From assembly GCA_020353235.1 (NCBI GenBank), contig CP070693.1:410322-456371 (forward strand): a DNA stretch of 46,050 bases. Direction: 5' to 3'. Numbering within the stretch: position 1 is the first letter of the stretch; each line of letters starts with the position of its first letter. Position numbers and translations under genes: made by a program. The notes beneath the pieces are model-generated. The model had not been told where the DNA came from. It did not search any database and worked only from the letters and a program-made list of their open reading frames with translations. Positions 17,578 to 26,059 of the stretch are shown here, one piece after another. Origin of the DNA: Dehalococcoidia bacterium (GTDB lineage: Bacteria > Chloroflexota > Dehalococcoidia > Dehalococcoidales > JAUYDJ01).

Positions 17578-17631
17578 CTTAATGTAGATTTAATCTATTT
17601 TAACGAAGATTTAACCCCACTCCGCTACAAT
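17578..17631 (+). promoter_or_regulatory. PhoB/PhoP-box-like direct repeats plus -10 element
   Basis: Four copies of PyTTAAPy start at 17578, 17589, 17599 and 17610 (CTTAAT, TTTAAT, TTTAAC, TTTAAC), at 11, 10 and 11-bp intervals on one helix face. A -10-like TACAAT follows at 17626-17631, with no normal -35. This is the layout of promoters activated by OmpR/PhoB-family regulators. The start would fall near 17638, at the foot of a possible AAAAAGC/GCTTTTT hairpin (17638-17677). The 332-bp gap otherwise holds only the second promoter. Confidence 0.5.
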
Positions 17632-17728
17632 GAAGGTAAAAAGCTCACCGGTAAAGCCTCATCCTCGAGTGCTTTTTGGCAAATAATAATGGCTGACAGT
17701 GGACAACTTGACAAACTGGCCTACCTAG

Positions 17729-17757
17729 TTGACATTTGCCGAGTGGCGAATTATGAT
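17729..17757 (+). promoter_or_regulatory. Strong promoter of type IV pilus locus A
   Basis: TTGACA (17729-17734), exactly 17 bp, TATGAT (17752-17757). A second TTGACA lies at 17708-17713. It sits 51 bp before the first ATG of the pilus operon, which has AGGAAGG as ribosome-binding site. Confidence 0.8.
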
Positions 17758-17808
17758 TTTAGAATGAGAAAAAGTATTTTTAGGTGACTACCAACAGGAA
17801 GGTAACCT

Positions 17809-18720
17809 ATGAGTGCCGAAACGCCGAAAAGAAGAGTCGTCATGCCCTGGATGGTGAAGCGAAAGAGAAAGCCAGCCAAGGAGCGAGATGAGGACCAGAT
17901 AATCAGCGTCACCAATGAGCTTGCGGCAGAGCCCCGTACGCCAACTAAACCACCGGCTGAGTCGGTAGTGAACAAGGCGAAACAGATAGCCGCCCTAGAA
18001 GAGGCTAACGCGGAGGCGGAGAAAATCGTCAGCCAGGCTAAAAAAGAAGCCGAGGAAATGAAGAAGAACGCCGAGGCTAGCGTTAGCGAAGAGGCCAAGG
18101 CAGAAGCAGAGAAAATCGTCAGCCAGGCCAAAAAGGAAGCCGAGGAAATGAAGAAGAACGCCGAGGCCAGCGTTAGCGAAGAGGCCAAGGCAGAAGCAGA
18201 GAAAATCGTCAGCCAAGCCAAGTTGGAAGCCGAGGAAATGAAGAAGAACGCCGAGACTGCCGTTAAAGAGGTGGCAGCCGAAGAGAAGATAGAGACACCA
18301 GCCGAGCCTGAAGAGACAGCGGCTGAAGAGAAGAAAGAAGAGCCGGCGGAGTCACCCCCTCCTGAAAAAGTCACCACTCAAGTGAAGATCAGCGGTGACC
18401 AGACCCTTTATACCGGCGAAATAGAGCTAATCATCGCCTCGCCCGTAGACCCCAAGATGATGGCTGCATTGTTCGCCTACCTGCAAACCACACCGGAGGC
18501 AAAGCTAGTCCATAGTACTGGCTCTCTGGACCGGGGCACCACGATAACGGTGGCGCTAGATAAGCCAGTCCCCATCATTAGCGCTTTATCATCCCGGCTA
18601 CCTGAAGTAGAACCAGTAGTGGAGCGAGGTGACAAGGACATCTCGGCAAAAGGGAAAAAGAGGATGCTCCGAATCAGGCTAGCACCCAAAAAGGCTAGCA
18701 AGGAGGAGAGGAGAAAGTGA
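17809..18720 (+). CDS. Coiled-coil protein with 30-residue tandem repeats, first gene of pilus locus A
   Basis: 303 residues. There is a basic N-terminus, then from about 70 to 157 three near-identical 30-residue repeats beginning AEKIVSQAK and containing EAEEMKKNAEASVSEEAKA, which must form a long charged coiled coil. A Glu/Pro-rich linker runs to about 190, followed by a compact C-terminal domain (VKISGDQTLYTGEIELIIASP to VLRIRLAP-type ending). No membrane segment or signal is seen, so it is probably cytoplasmic. The stop overlaps the pilB start (GTGA). A scaffold role for the pilus assembly ATPase is plausible by position only. I recognise no named family. Confidence 0.75.
   Translation: MSAETPKRRVVMPWMVKRKRKPAKERDEDQIISVTNELAAEPRTPTKPPAESVVNKAKQIAALEEANAEAEKIVSQAKKEAEEMKKNAEASVSEEAKAEAEKIVSQAKKEAEEMKKNAEASVSEEAKAEAEKIVSQAKLEAEEMKKNAETAVKEVAAEEKIETPAEPEETAAEEKKEEPAESPPPEKVTTQVKISGDQTLYTGEIELIIASPVDPKMMAALFAYLQTTPEAKLVHSTGSLDRGTTITVALDKPVPIISALSSRLPEVEPVVERGDKDISAKGKKRMLRIRLAPKKASKEERRK
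18016..18279 (+). repeat. 90-bp tandem repeat within the coiled-coil gene (2.9 copies)
   Basis: The marker GAAAATCGTC recurs at 18021, 18111 and 18201, an exact 90-bp period, with the units nearly identical in DNA. This indicates recent in-frame duplication, and copy number may vary between strains. Confidence 0.9.
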
Positions 18721-20426
18721 AGTCATCGGAGAACAAAATAGCCAAGAAAGAGCTGGGGCAGCTACTGGTTGAAGGCGGGTTGATCAGCGATGAGCAGCTA
18801 TCCCACATCCAAGATCTGCAGCGTAAGAGTGGTGAACGGTTAGAGCAAATCCTGCTCCAACAGCACTTAATCACCAGCCAGCAACTTGCTTTCTTCGTCA
18901 GCCTTCAGATGGGGATTCCCTTCGTCAATCTGAAGAAAGAGGGAGTCGAAGCACAAGCCCTGAAGCTAATTCCAGAAGCAATCGCCCGAAAATACGGCGT
19001 TATCCCGGTACGTATGCTGGATGGTGCTGTCATGGTTGCCATGGAAGACCCGAGGGATATTCACACCATTGAGCAGCTAACTTCCTTAACCATGAAACGG
19101 ATTGAGCCGGTAATCAGCACCTTTCAGGATATCCAGGAGATGATTGACCTCAACTACCGGATTGGTGGTGAGATTGAAGAACAGCTCAGCCAGATTCCGC
19201 TTCGTTATCGAGGCGGCGCCGGGGCGAGAGAGTCACGGGTCTCCGCCGAAACCATTGCTCAAGCCCCGGTGGTACGTGCCATCGACCTGCTTATCAAGCA
19301 GGCGGTAAGAGACCGGGCCTCAGATGTCCACGTTGAGCCCCAGGAGGACAAGCTACGCATCCGCTACCGCATTGATGGTATCTTGAGCGAAGTTATGGCC
19401 CTCCCCTTGAATGTCCACGAGCCGCTGATCTCCAGAGTAAAGATTATGGCCGGGCTCAATATTGCCGAGCGTCGCCGCCCTCAGGACGGTCAAATCACCT
19501 TTGACATGGATGATAGAGAAGTTGACATTCGGGTGGCTACCTCCAATACGGTATATGGGGAAATGTCAGTGCTTCGAATTCTGGACAAAACCTTCGCCTT
19601 TCTGCCCTTAGCCGATATCGGCTTTTTACCCGAGATTCTGAAACGATACACGCAAATGGTAAAGACCCCCTTTGGCATGATTTTAATCAGTGGTCCCACC
19701 GGCTCTGGCAAGACCACCACCCAGTACGCCACGGTCAACCAGCTTGATGCCATCGGACGCAATATTCTCACCATTGAAGACCCGGTAGAGTACCGCTTTA
19801 CCAATATTAATCAAATGCAGGTCAACCCCGCCGCCGGGGTAAGCTTTGCCACCGGACTTAGAGCCTGCATGAGACTTGACCCGGATGTCATTCTGGTCGG
19901 CGAGATACGTGATGCGGAGACGGCTCAGATAGCCACCCAGGCCGCCCTGACCGGCCACTTGGTGCTTTCTTCAGTCCACGCCAATGATGCCGTAGCCACC
20001 ATTTACCGGATGATAGACCTGGGGGTAGAGCCCTTCCTGATTACCTCGGCATTAATCGGCGTGGTCGCCCAGAGAATGGTGCGCAAGGTCTGCCCCTATT
20101 GCTCCGGACCGATGCCGGTCGCCGATGATGAACGGCAAGCCTACGAGAAGGAACTTAAAGAGAAGCGCACTGAATTCATCATCGGCAGCGGTTGCACTTT
20201 CTGTGCCCACACCGGCTTTCAGGGTCGAACTGGCATCTTTGAGGTCCTGACCATGAGCGAGAACCTGGACCGGCTGATCCTGAGCGGTGCCAGCGCTAAT
20301 GAAATTCGCGCCGTCGCCAATGAAGAAGGTATGCTCTCCCTGTGGCATGATGGCATGCTGAAAACAAAAATGGGTATCACCACCCCCAGCGAAGTCATTC
20401 GCAATGTCTTCTCCATAAGCTATTAG
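18717..20426 (+). CDS. pilB: Type IV pilus assembly ATPase PilB (locus A)
   Basis: 569 residues, full length. An N-terminal MshEN-type domain (LGQLLVEGGLISDEQL to about 150) is followed by the T2SE ATPase: VHVEPQEDKLRIRYRIDG, Walker A GPTGSGKTT at 326-334, Asp box ILTIEDPVEYRF, Walker B DPDVILVGEIRD, His box LSSVHANDA, and a tetracysteine zinc site (CPYC, CTFC). It is the cytoplasmic hexameric motor for pilin polymerisation. The GTG start is embedded in the upstream stop codon. The N-terminal fold in some relatives binds cyclic di-GMP, relevant to the GGDEF/HD-GYP protein in this window. Confidence 0.95.
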   Translation: MKSSENKIAKKELGQLLVEGGLISDEQLSHIQDLQRKSGERLEQILLQQHLITSQQLAFFVSLQMGIPFVNLKKEGVEAQALKLIPEAIARKYGVIPVRMLDGAVMVAMEDPRDIHTIEQLTSLTMKRIEPVISTFQDIQEMIDLNYRIGGEIEEQLSQIPLRYRGGAGARESRVSAETIAQAPVVRAIDLLIKQAVRDRASDVHVEPQEDKLRIRYRIDGILSEVMALPLNVHEPLISRVKIMAGLNIAERRRPQDGQITFDMDDREVDIRVATSNTVYGEMSVLRILDKTFAFLPLADIGFLPEILKRYTQMVKTPFGMILISGPTGSGKTTTQYATVNQLDAIGRNILTIEDPVEYRFTNINQMQVNPAAGVSFATGLRACMRLDPDVILVGEIRDAETAQIATQAALTGHLVLSSVHANDAVATIYRMIDLGVEPFLITSALIGVVAQRMVRKVCPYCSGPMPVADDERQAYEKELKEKRTEFIIGSGCTFCAHTGFQGRTGIFEVLTMSENLDRLILSGASANEIRAVANEEGMLSLWHDGMLKTKMGITTPSEVIRNVFSISY

Positions 20427-20435
20427 AGGCTAAAA

Positions 20436-21686
20436 ATGACCAGCAGTATTGAGAGCATTAAAAAGCCAAGAGAGGCAACCTTCCGCTATGAAGCCTATGA
20501 CCGACAGGGGAAACTAGTAAAGGGCAAAGTAAAGGCGCCCAATGAACTGGCTGCGGAGCGGCTTATCGTCGCTAAGGGCTATAACCCAATAGAGGTACAG
20601 GTCGCCCCTTCCATGTTTAGCCTGGAAGAGGCACTGCCGACCTTTTTCAAGGTCAAGCCGCATGATGTCATCGTCTTTTCCCGCCAGCTGGCGACACTGC
20701 TCCGGTCAGGCATCTCCCTGCTACCGGCACTGGAAATTCTTCAGAACCAGGTAGCCGCCAGCCGCGCCTTCAGGAAGGTTCTAGAAGCCATCATTTTAGA
20801 CATCCGTGGTGGAATTTCATTCTCCCAGGCCCTGAGCAAACACCCAAAGGCCTTTAGCGAGATTTACTGCCGGACCATTTCCATTGGCGAACAATCGGGA
20901 GAGCTGGAGGGTGTGCTGAAGCGAATGGCTGACTATCTGGAAAAACAGAACATGCTGGCCAAAAAGATAAGCAGGGCCCTGATCTACCCAGTGATAGTCA
21001 TCGGCGCCGGCGTGGTGGTCATCATAATTCTTCTCACCGTGGTCATGCCTAACCTGCTGGACATATTCATCACCATGAATGTGGAGCTACCCCTGCCCAC
21101 CCGAATCTTAATCGGACTGACCGAATTTGCCACCGGTAACACGCTTTATCTCATCATCAGCGGGGCAATATTGGCGGCGGCGATACTGTGGATGATCAAG
21201 CAGCCGACCGGAAGGCGGATACTTAACCTCATCCAGCTCCGTGCACCGCTAATCGGGACGACGACTCTGATGTCAGAGCTAGGCCGTTTCAGCCGAACGG
21301 TATCGGTACTGATAAGCTCCGGAATGAACCTGCAGGAGATAATGGAGATGGCACCCTACTCCACCAATAATTCTATCTTCCGTAGCGCCTTGGATGAGCT
21401 CAGGGACAAGCTTTACTTAGGTGAGGGACTATCGGCACCGATGTCCCGTATTAACCTGTTCCCACCACTACTCATCCAGATGGTAGCCGTCGGTGAGGAA
21501 AGCAACACCCTTGACTTCACTTTGGGGGTGGTGGCTGATTTCTGTGAATCCACCGCCGACGAAAAGGCAAGCACCATTGTCAGCTTGATAGGCCCACTGG
21601 CTACCATCAGCATTGCCCTGCTAGTTGGTTTTATCGCCATCTCGGTACTAATGCCAATGTATACCCTCACCGGCGCCTTTGGTTAA
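20436..21686 (+). CDS. pilC: Type IV pilus inner-membrane platform protein PilC (locus A)
   Basis: 416 residues with two GspF/T2SF domains (about 70-195 and 275-400) and three or four membrane helices. Typical motifs are FSRQLATLLRSGISLLPALE and its repeat FSRTVSVLISSGMNLQEIME. It couples PilB rotation to pilin extraction from the membrane. It starts 10 bp after pilB. Confidence 0.95.
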   Translation: MTSSIESIKKPREATFRYEAYDRQGKLVKGKVKAPNELAAERLIVAKGYNPIEVQVAPSMFSLEEALPTFFKVKPHDVIVFSRQLATLLRSGISLLPALEILQNQVAASRAFRKVLEAIILDIRGGISFSQALSKHPKAFSEIYCRTISIGEQSGELEGVLKRMADYLEKQNMLAKKISRALIYPVIVIGAGVVVIIILLTVVMPNLLDIFITMNVELPLPTRILIGLTEFATGNTLYLIISGAILAAAILWMIKQPTGRRILNLIQLRAPLIGTTTLMSELGRFSRTVSVLISSGMNLQEIMEMAPYSTNNSIFRSALDELRDKLYLGEGLSAPMSRINLFPPLLIQMVAVGEESNTLDFTLGVVADFCESTADEKASTIVSLIGPLATISIALLVGFIAISVLMPMYTLTGAFG

Positions 21687-21742
21687 TCAAAAGTGATGGT
21701 AGCTAATGAGATAGCAGGCATCTAACTATATTGATAATAACG

Positions 21743-21769
21743 CTTGGTGAGTGTATAGTACTCACCAAG
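21743..21769. terminator. Perfect 10-bp hairpin downstream of pilC
   Basis: CTTGGTGAGT (21743-21752) pairs with ACTCACCAAG (21760-21769) around loop GTATAGT. No T-run follows on either strand, so it may be an RNA-processing or mRNA-stability element within the operon rather than a full terminator. The next gene starts 27 bp later. Confidence 0.45.
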
Positions 21770-21795
21770 TACATCAAAAGACAAGGAGAAAAGGT

Positions 21796-22173
21796 ATGGA
21801 AGAAACCAAAACTCCCGAGGAAGCCACTGATAAAATCGAGGAAATGAAAGCGCTGGCGGCGGCCGGAGCCAGAGTAAAATCCCGAAATGCGCGGTGGGAC
21901 CTTAACTGTGCTATCTTTCTGTTTGCCATCTTAATCCTAGTTATTATCCTGCTCTTTCAAGGCTTTGGCATTGAGTGGGTGGGGCCGATTGCCATCTTCG
22001 GCCTGGCTATGGTCTGGCTGGTGGGGTGGCGGCGGGGGAGACAACTATACTCCTTCTTCTATGATGAGGAACTATCCAGGCTGGAGCGAGAATCACAAAA
22101 GCCGATTGAACAGACGCTAGAGGAAACGGTAGAAGAGAGGGTTCAGAAGGCACTGCGGGACAGGTGGAAATAG
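21796..22173 (+). CDS. Two-helix membrane protein of pilus locus A, function unknown
   Basis: 125 residues from ATG 21796 (AAGGAGAAAAGG upstream); a longer in-frame reading from 21751 would run through the hairpin and is rejected. The acidic N-terminus is followed by two adjacent membrane helices (LNCAIFLFAILILVIILLF and IEWVGPIAIFGLAMVWLVG), then WRRGRQLYSFFYDEEL and a charged helical tail. It lies inside the pilus operon between pilC and the PilO-like gene, so an accessory assembly role is likely. No family is recognised. Confidence 0.7.
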   Translation: MEETKTPEEATDKIEEMKALAAAGARVKSRNARWDLNCAIFLFAILILVIILLFQGFGIEWVGPIAIFGLAMVWLVGWRRGRQLYSFFYDEELSRLERESQKPIEQTLEETVEERVQKALRDRWK

Positions 22174-22232
22174 GCAAAAGGAAGCAGTTCTCCCAGTAAG
22201 TAATAGATACAGCAGCTAGGAAAGACTGAAGA

Positions 22233-23618
22233 ATGGATCGACTAAAAGCTCTGCTACATAGATTTTGGCCAACCGGCTCCCTATTTTTATTTGGTTTCTT
22301 CCTAATTCTCTATGCCGCCATGGGCATCCTTTATTTTCAGCAGAACTCAAAGCAGGACGAACTTCAAGAACGAATCAGCGGAATAAGTATTGTCATTGAC
22401 AAGCCATTACCCTCAGCGGAGAAGTTACAGGCGGAGTACGATGCGGTTAACCAAGCCCTGATTCCATTAGCCGCCGAGGAAGTTCTTGATATCATCGTTA
22501 AACTGGCTGAGGAGAGCGGGATTGATGTCGACCCCGATGTTGGTGAATTTACCATCCCACCACTAAATCCAGCCCAACATAAGAAGGTGGGTGAAGGCGC
22601 CTACCACGTCCTGACCATCAGCAATATCCGGGCGCAGGGTGACTATGATAATGTGATGGCATTAGTCACCAAGCTCGACTCCAAGGAGATACTGAAGACT
22701 ATGGTGCTTACGGACGCCCGTATTAGCCAGTTTGAATTTGCGGGCACCACGGAAGAGGAAACCAGACAGGAGGAATTTTACACTATATTCCTGGCGGTGC
22801 AGGACCTGATGGCGGATAATGACCTGTCCGAGATACCCTATCCGATGGACTTTATCGGTGGCTCGGCTACCCATCAGATGGGCGATGACCCGGATACCAG
22901 GGACAAAATAGAAGGCTTCCCCGATATTACCAGCACCATAGACCAGAAAGGCTATACCGGTGAGGAGTCGCCGCGGAATGGATATGTGCTCTTTGAGCAT
23001 GACAAAATAGATACGGACACGGACAATTTTAATAGAGTCAGCTACTTAGATGAGGATGAGCTGGAAACAGAATACTACTACACCTGTGAGGCTGATGGAA
23101 CCATACGGCAGTTTGACGGTCCCGATGTAACCACCGCCACCGAGTATCCCATCAGTGAGCGGGAAGCGAGACGGAGAGAGCTGTACCTCGTCTCCCAAGC
23201 CGTCGTTAAGATGATGGAGGATAATAATGAAATGAAAGTGATACCCAGCCCGCTGAACTTTATCAGCGGTGTGGCCACTAATTTTATGGGCGATAACCCC
23301 AACACCAAGATAGCCAAAGAAGGCTTCCCCGATATCATCACCACCACCGAAGAAAAAGGCTACACTGGGAACAGATTCCCACGAAATGGATATGTGCTTT
23401 ATGACCACGATAAGACCGTCAGTACTAATACCACCGAGTTTGAAACCATAAGCTATTTCCCCTACCTGAGCACCGAGTACTACTATACCTGCGAGCGGGA
23501 GGGGACGGTACGGCAATTTGACGGTCCAGATGTATTAAACGCAACTGAGTACCTGAACGTTGATACCGTGGCAACTTTGACTGTTGAAATCTATACCACA
23601 CCCCAGGAGAGTGAATAG
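22233..23618 (+). CDS. PilO-like membrane protein carrying two tandem pilin-head-like domains
   Basis: 461 residues. Residues 1-175 look PilO-like: a short cytoplasmic tail, one membrane helix (about 16-36), a helical linker, and a ferredoxin-like domain (AYHVLTISNIRAQGDYDNVMALVTKL). From about 186 to 305 and 321 to 440 come two copies of a 135-residue unit. Matching landmarks are GFPDI (228 and 364), RNGYVL (248 and 384), YYYTC (281 and 416) and RQFDGPDV (292 and 427). The same order of landmarks occurs in the head of the major pilin encoded at 25519-25986 (AVLSMMVDN, SATSDMGAFPDS, GYILYQHE, GTVNQ). PilO normally ends near residue 200, so this is an unusual fusion. It should face the outside of the membrane, next to the PilM-PilN fusion encoded downstream. 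Confidence 0.75.
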   Translation: MDRLKALLHRFWPTGSLFLFGFFLILYAAMGILYFQQNSKQDELQERISGISIVIDKPLPSAEKLQAEYDAVNQALIPLAAEEVLDIIVKLAEESGIDVDPDVGEFTIPPLNPAQHKKVGEGAYHVLTISNIRAQGDYDNVMALVTKLDSKEILKTMVLTDARISQFEFAGTTEEETRQEEFYTIFLAVQDLMADNDLSEIPYPMDFIGGSATHQMGDDPDTRDKIEGFPDITSTIDQKGYTGEESPRNGYVLFEHDKIDTDTDNFNRVSYLDEDELETEYYYTCEADGTIRQFDGPDVTTATEYPISEREARRRELYLVSQAVVKMMEDNNEMKVIPSPLNFISGVATNFMGDNPNTKIAKEGFPDIITTTEEKGYTGNRFPRNGYVLYDHDKTVSTNTTEFETISYFPYLSTEYYYTCEREGTVRQFDGPDVLNATEYLNVDTVATLTVEIYTTPQESE

Positions 23619-23619
23619 C

Positions 23620-25137
23620 ATGGCTAAGGGCCTCTTACAGCTTGATATAAGTACAGCAGGGCAAAGGCTCCAGAAGGCGATAGCCAGGTCCACCAAGAGG
23701 TGGAAAACCGGCGGAGGAGTGGTAACCCTTGACATTGATAGCACCACCATCAGGCTCCTAGAGACCAAGGGAAAAGCAATCAAAACCTGGGCCAGTGCTT
23801 CCCTCGAATCCAGTGAGGTAGCTTCCAAAGAGAAGGCAAGCCGCGAAGCACAACCTATGGGCGTGGTAGTTAAGGAGTTAATGAATTCAAGTGGTATCAA
23901 GGCACGGCATATCACCGCCAGTGTCAGCGGTCTTTATTCGGTAAGCCGCATCGTGCCCACACCAACACCAGCACCGGGGTCAACCATAGAGGAAGCTTTT
24001 GAAGATTTGACCCAGGATACAATACCCCTAGTGGAGGAAAGGCTATATTTTGCCTGGCAAACTATTTCTGCCGGTGAGGGTGAGCCAAATGCCCTTCTCA
24101 TCGGGGTACCCAGAGACACAATTGATAATGAAGTACAGTCTTTGAAGGCGGTTGGCATCAATCCAAGCATACTGGAACTCAAGGCGATCGCCCTAACCAG
24201 GGTAGTCAATAGAGAACAGGCTCTTATCCTCAATACCGAACCGGCCAGCTTTGATATCGTTGTCGTGGTTAACAGTATACCTGAAATCATACGTACTTTA
24301 CCCTGGCAACCGGAAAAACTCACTCCAGAAGAAAAGGCAGAGCATCTGGCGATGACCGTAGAGCTGACGGTAGACTTTCATAATGCCCGCCATCCGAATA
24401 CCCCTCTCAACCCAAAGATCCCCCTCTTCATTACCGGGCAGATACCTGATGAAGCTATCTCGAGAGATAAACTAGAAGCAAAGTCAGGCTACCTCATTGA
24501 GCCGCTGGCACCACCCCTGGAATACCCCACCGAATTCCCTGTCTCTCAATATGCGGTCAACATCGGACTTGCCCTAAGGCAAGTTACGCTGTCTGAAGAT
24601 CGCCGAAATGAGGGGCTTTTACCACTTGATATTAATCTCCTGCCCAGAATCTACCGCCCCTGGCGACCCTCTGCCAAGCAAGTATACACCGTTACTTCGT
24701 TGATTGCGGCTACTGTCATGCTATTACCGATATATCAAGTTACCTCCGACACTATGTTGAAAACGACTCAGTTGGAATCTAAGTTTGATTTATTTAATAA
24801 ACAGCTGGAACAGAGGAAGCTCGAAATTGCCCAGCGCGAACCACTGCAAAAGGCCATTAACAACTATAATACCATTGTCAATATGGGCGGTAGCTTTACC
24901 GAAGACTTAGCGCTGATTCAGGACGAAGCTGATAAGCTTGGTGTTCAGGTGCAGGATGTCGCTCACCAAGGCGACAAAATAAGCATTACCTGTAAGGCCG
25001 ACAGTTACCTCATCTTTAGAAATTACCTCACCGCTCTGGAGGAAAGCGGGCGATTTTTAACCCCCATCCCACCCCCTGAGGGCTACCCCTACACCAAAGC
25101 CGGTGAAATCATTGTTGATACCAAGACTGGTGAGTGA
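23620..25137 (+). CDS. Fused PilM-PilN type IV pilus alignment protein (locus A)
   Basis: 505 residues from ATG 23620, which has CAGGAGAG upstream and follows the previous stop by 1 bp; a longer reading from 23584 would overlap that gene. The N-terminal 320 residues resemble the actin-like PilM (VVTLDIDSTTIRLLETKG, ITASVSGLYSVSRIVPTP, ALILNTEPASFDIVVVV). A DINLLPRIYRP motif, the PilN signature, is followed by one membrane helix (about 365-385) and a PilN-like extracytoplasmic domain with a coiled coil. In most bacteria these are two proteins. The fusion is repeated in locus B, so it is a lineage feature. It links PilB/PilC to PilO. Confidence 0.85.
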   Translation: MAKGLLQLDISTAGQRLQKAIARSTKRWKTGGGVVTLDIDSTTIRLLETKGKAIKTWASASLESSEVASKEKASREAQPMGVVVKELMNSSGIKARHITASVSGLYSVSRIVPTPTPAPGSTIEEAFEDLTQDTIPLVEERLYFAWQTISAGEGEPNALLIGVPRDTIDNEVQSLKAVGINPSILELKAIALTRVVNREQALILNTEPASFDIVVVVNSIPEIIRTLPWQPEKLTPEEKAEHLAMTVELTVDFHNARHPNTPLNPKIPLFITGQIPDEAISRDKLEAKSGYLIEPLAPPLEYPTEFPVSQYAVNIGLALRQVTLSEDRRNEGLLPLDINLLPRIYRPWRPSAKQVYTVTSLIAATVMLLPIYQVTSDTMLKTTQLESKFDLFNKQLEQRKLEIAQREPLQKAINNYNTIVNMGGSFTEDLALIQDEADKLGVQVQDVAHQGDKISITCKADSYLIFRNYLTALEESGRFLTPIPPPEGYPYTKAGEIIVDTKTGE

Positions 25138-25155
25138 TAGGGCTACTTCTAACAA

Positions 25156-25344
25156 TCAGAGGCGACCCACTACCTTTAGGTTATAAAGTTCAATAAAACC
25201 ACATTGCGGGCAGTAATACAGCGAAACGGGAAGCCTCGCCGATTCTGAAGAGCTTGGCACTCCCCTCCTAGAGAGTTCAAAGGCGCCTTCTCCCGATCTT
25301 AATGGCACCTTACAGTGAGGACAGGTTTTAGCCAGATAATCCAT
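25156..25344 (-). CDS. Small zinc-ribbon protein
   Basis: 62 residues with two CxxC pairs: CPHCKVPLRSGEG near residue 9 and YYCPQCGFIELYNL near residue 44. This matches short zinc ribbons of uncharacterised nucleic-acid-binding type. The ATG is preceded by AGTAGGGAG. It lies convergent to the pilus operon, between it and the pilin gene; no functional link is evident. Confidence 0.65.
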   Translation of the reverse strand: MDYLAKTCPHCKVPLRSGEGAFELSRRGVPSSSESARLPVSLYYCPQCGFIELYNLKVVGRL

Positions 25345-25400
25345 AAATTTACTCCCTACTACTACCTCTTTAATCCTTGCGTTTAGCTAACCAAAACAGA

Positions 25401-25431
25401 GCAGGTGCCCTGTTATCTCCCGGACACCTGC
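25401..25431 (-). terminator. Terminator downstream of the pilin gene
   Basis: On the minus strand GCAGGTG-T-CC pairs with GG-G-CACCTGC (arms 25401-25410 and 25422-25431, one mismatch), followed by TCTGTTTTGG. It lies about 90 bp beyond the pilin stop. Confidence 0.6.
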
Positions 25432-25518
25432 CTTTAGACTCCACCTCCCCCCCATCGCTACCCCACTCAATTAACATTTTAACTCAGATACTGCTGAAAG
25501 CACTCAACCTAAGGACTA

Positions 25519-25986
25519 TTAGTAGCCGGTGGTCGTCTGGTTCACCGTTCCAGCCGAGTTAACCGTGTAGGTACCTTTGGTGGTCGAGGTGGCAACATAG
25601 TTGACCAGCTGGACATCATCAAGGGTGCCATTACCATCAGAATCATAGGCTATCTCGTGTTGATAGAGTATGTAGCCTGCCTTGGTTCCGCCGTAAGTAG
25701 ACGTGCCCTTAGCCGTAGCATTGGTCGTTGAATCCGGGAAAGCACCCATATCACTGGTGGCACTGCCCACTGGATTGGGCAACGTACTGAGTCCGTTATC
25801 CACCATCATAGACAATACCGCTGACTGGATGTTCTCCAGCTCGGTAGCTGCTGCCTCGGTTTCACCCCGGCCAATGAACCGGCCTACATTGGGGATAACT
25901 ATCGCTGCCAGTACACCCAGAATGGCAACCACAATCAAAAGCTCAATCAGGGTAAAACCTTTCTCCCCTCGTTTAGGCATTCTCAT
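25519..25986 (-). CDS. pilA: Major type IV pilin
   Basis: 155 residues. The class III signal is MRMPKRGEKG with cleavage before F11, giving mature FTLIELLIVVAILGVLAAIVIP with Glu at +5. After the N-terminal helix the head shows AVLSMMVDNGL, SATSDMGAFPDS, GYILYQHEIAYDSDGNGTLDD and GTVNQTT. The DSDGNGTLDD loop looks like a calcium-binding site. No disulfide loop is present. The Shine-Dalgarno sequence AAAGGAGGT is very strong, fitting an abundant product. It is convergent to the locus A operon with its own promoter and terminator. Confidence 0.93.
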   Translation of the reverse strand: MRMPKRGEKGFTLIELLIVVAILGVLAAIVIPNVGRFIGRGETEAAATELENIQSAVLSMMVDNGLSTLPNPVGSATSDMGAFPDSTTNATAKGTSTYGGTKAGYILYQHEIAYDSDGNGTLDDVQLVNYVATSTTKGTYTVNSAGTVNQTTTGY

Positions 25987-26059
25987 TCAGTGACCTCCTT
26001 TCCGCTGTATTTTCTTAAGAAATAACCGAAGCTAGCTCTTCTACTGTCGGCTACACTTA

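Noticed and set aside
18016-18279. Possible CRISPR-like periodic repeats
   Set aside because: The 90-bp period is in-frame coding repetition without unique spacers. No CRISPR array or cas gene was seen anywhere in the window.
17751-18377. 208-codon minus-strand frame rich in Ser/Ala/Phe
   Set aside because: It is the antisense of the 90-bp coiled-coil repeats, and its low-complexity repeats only mirror them.
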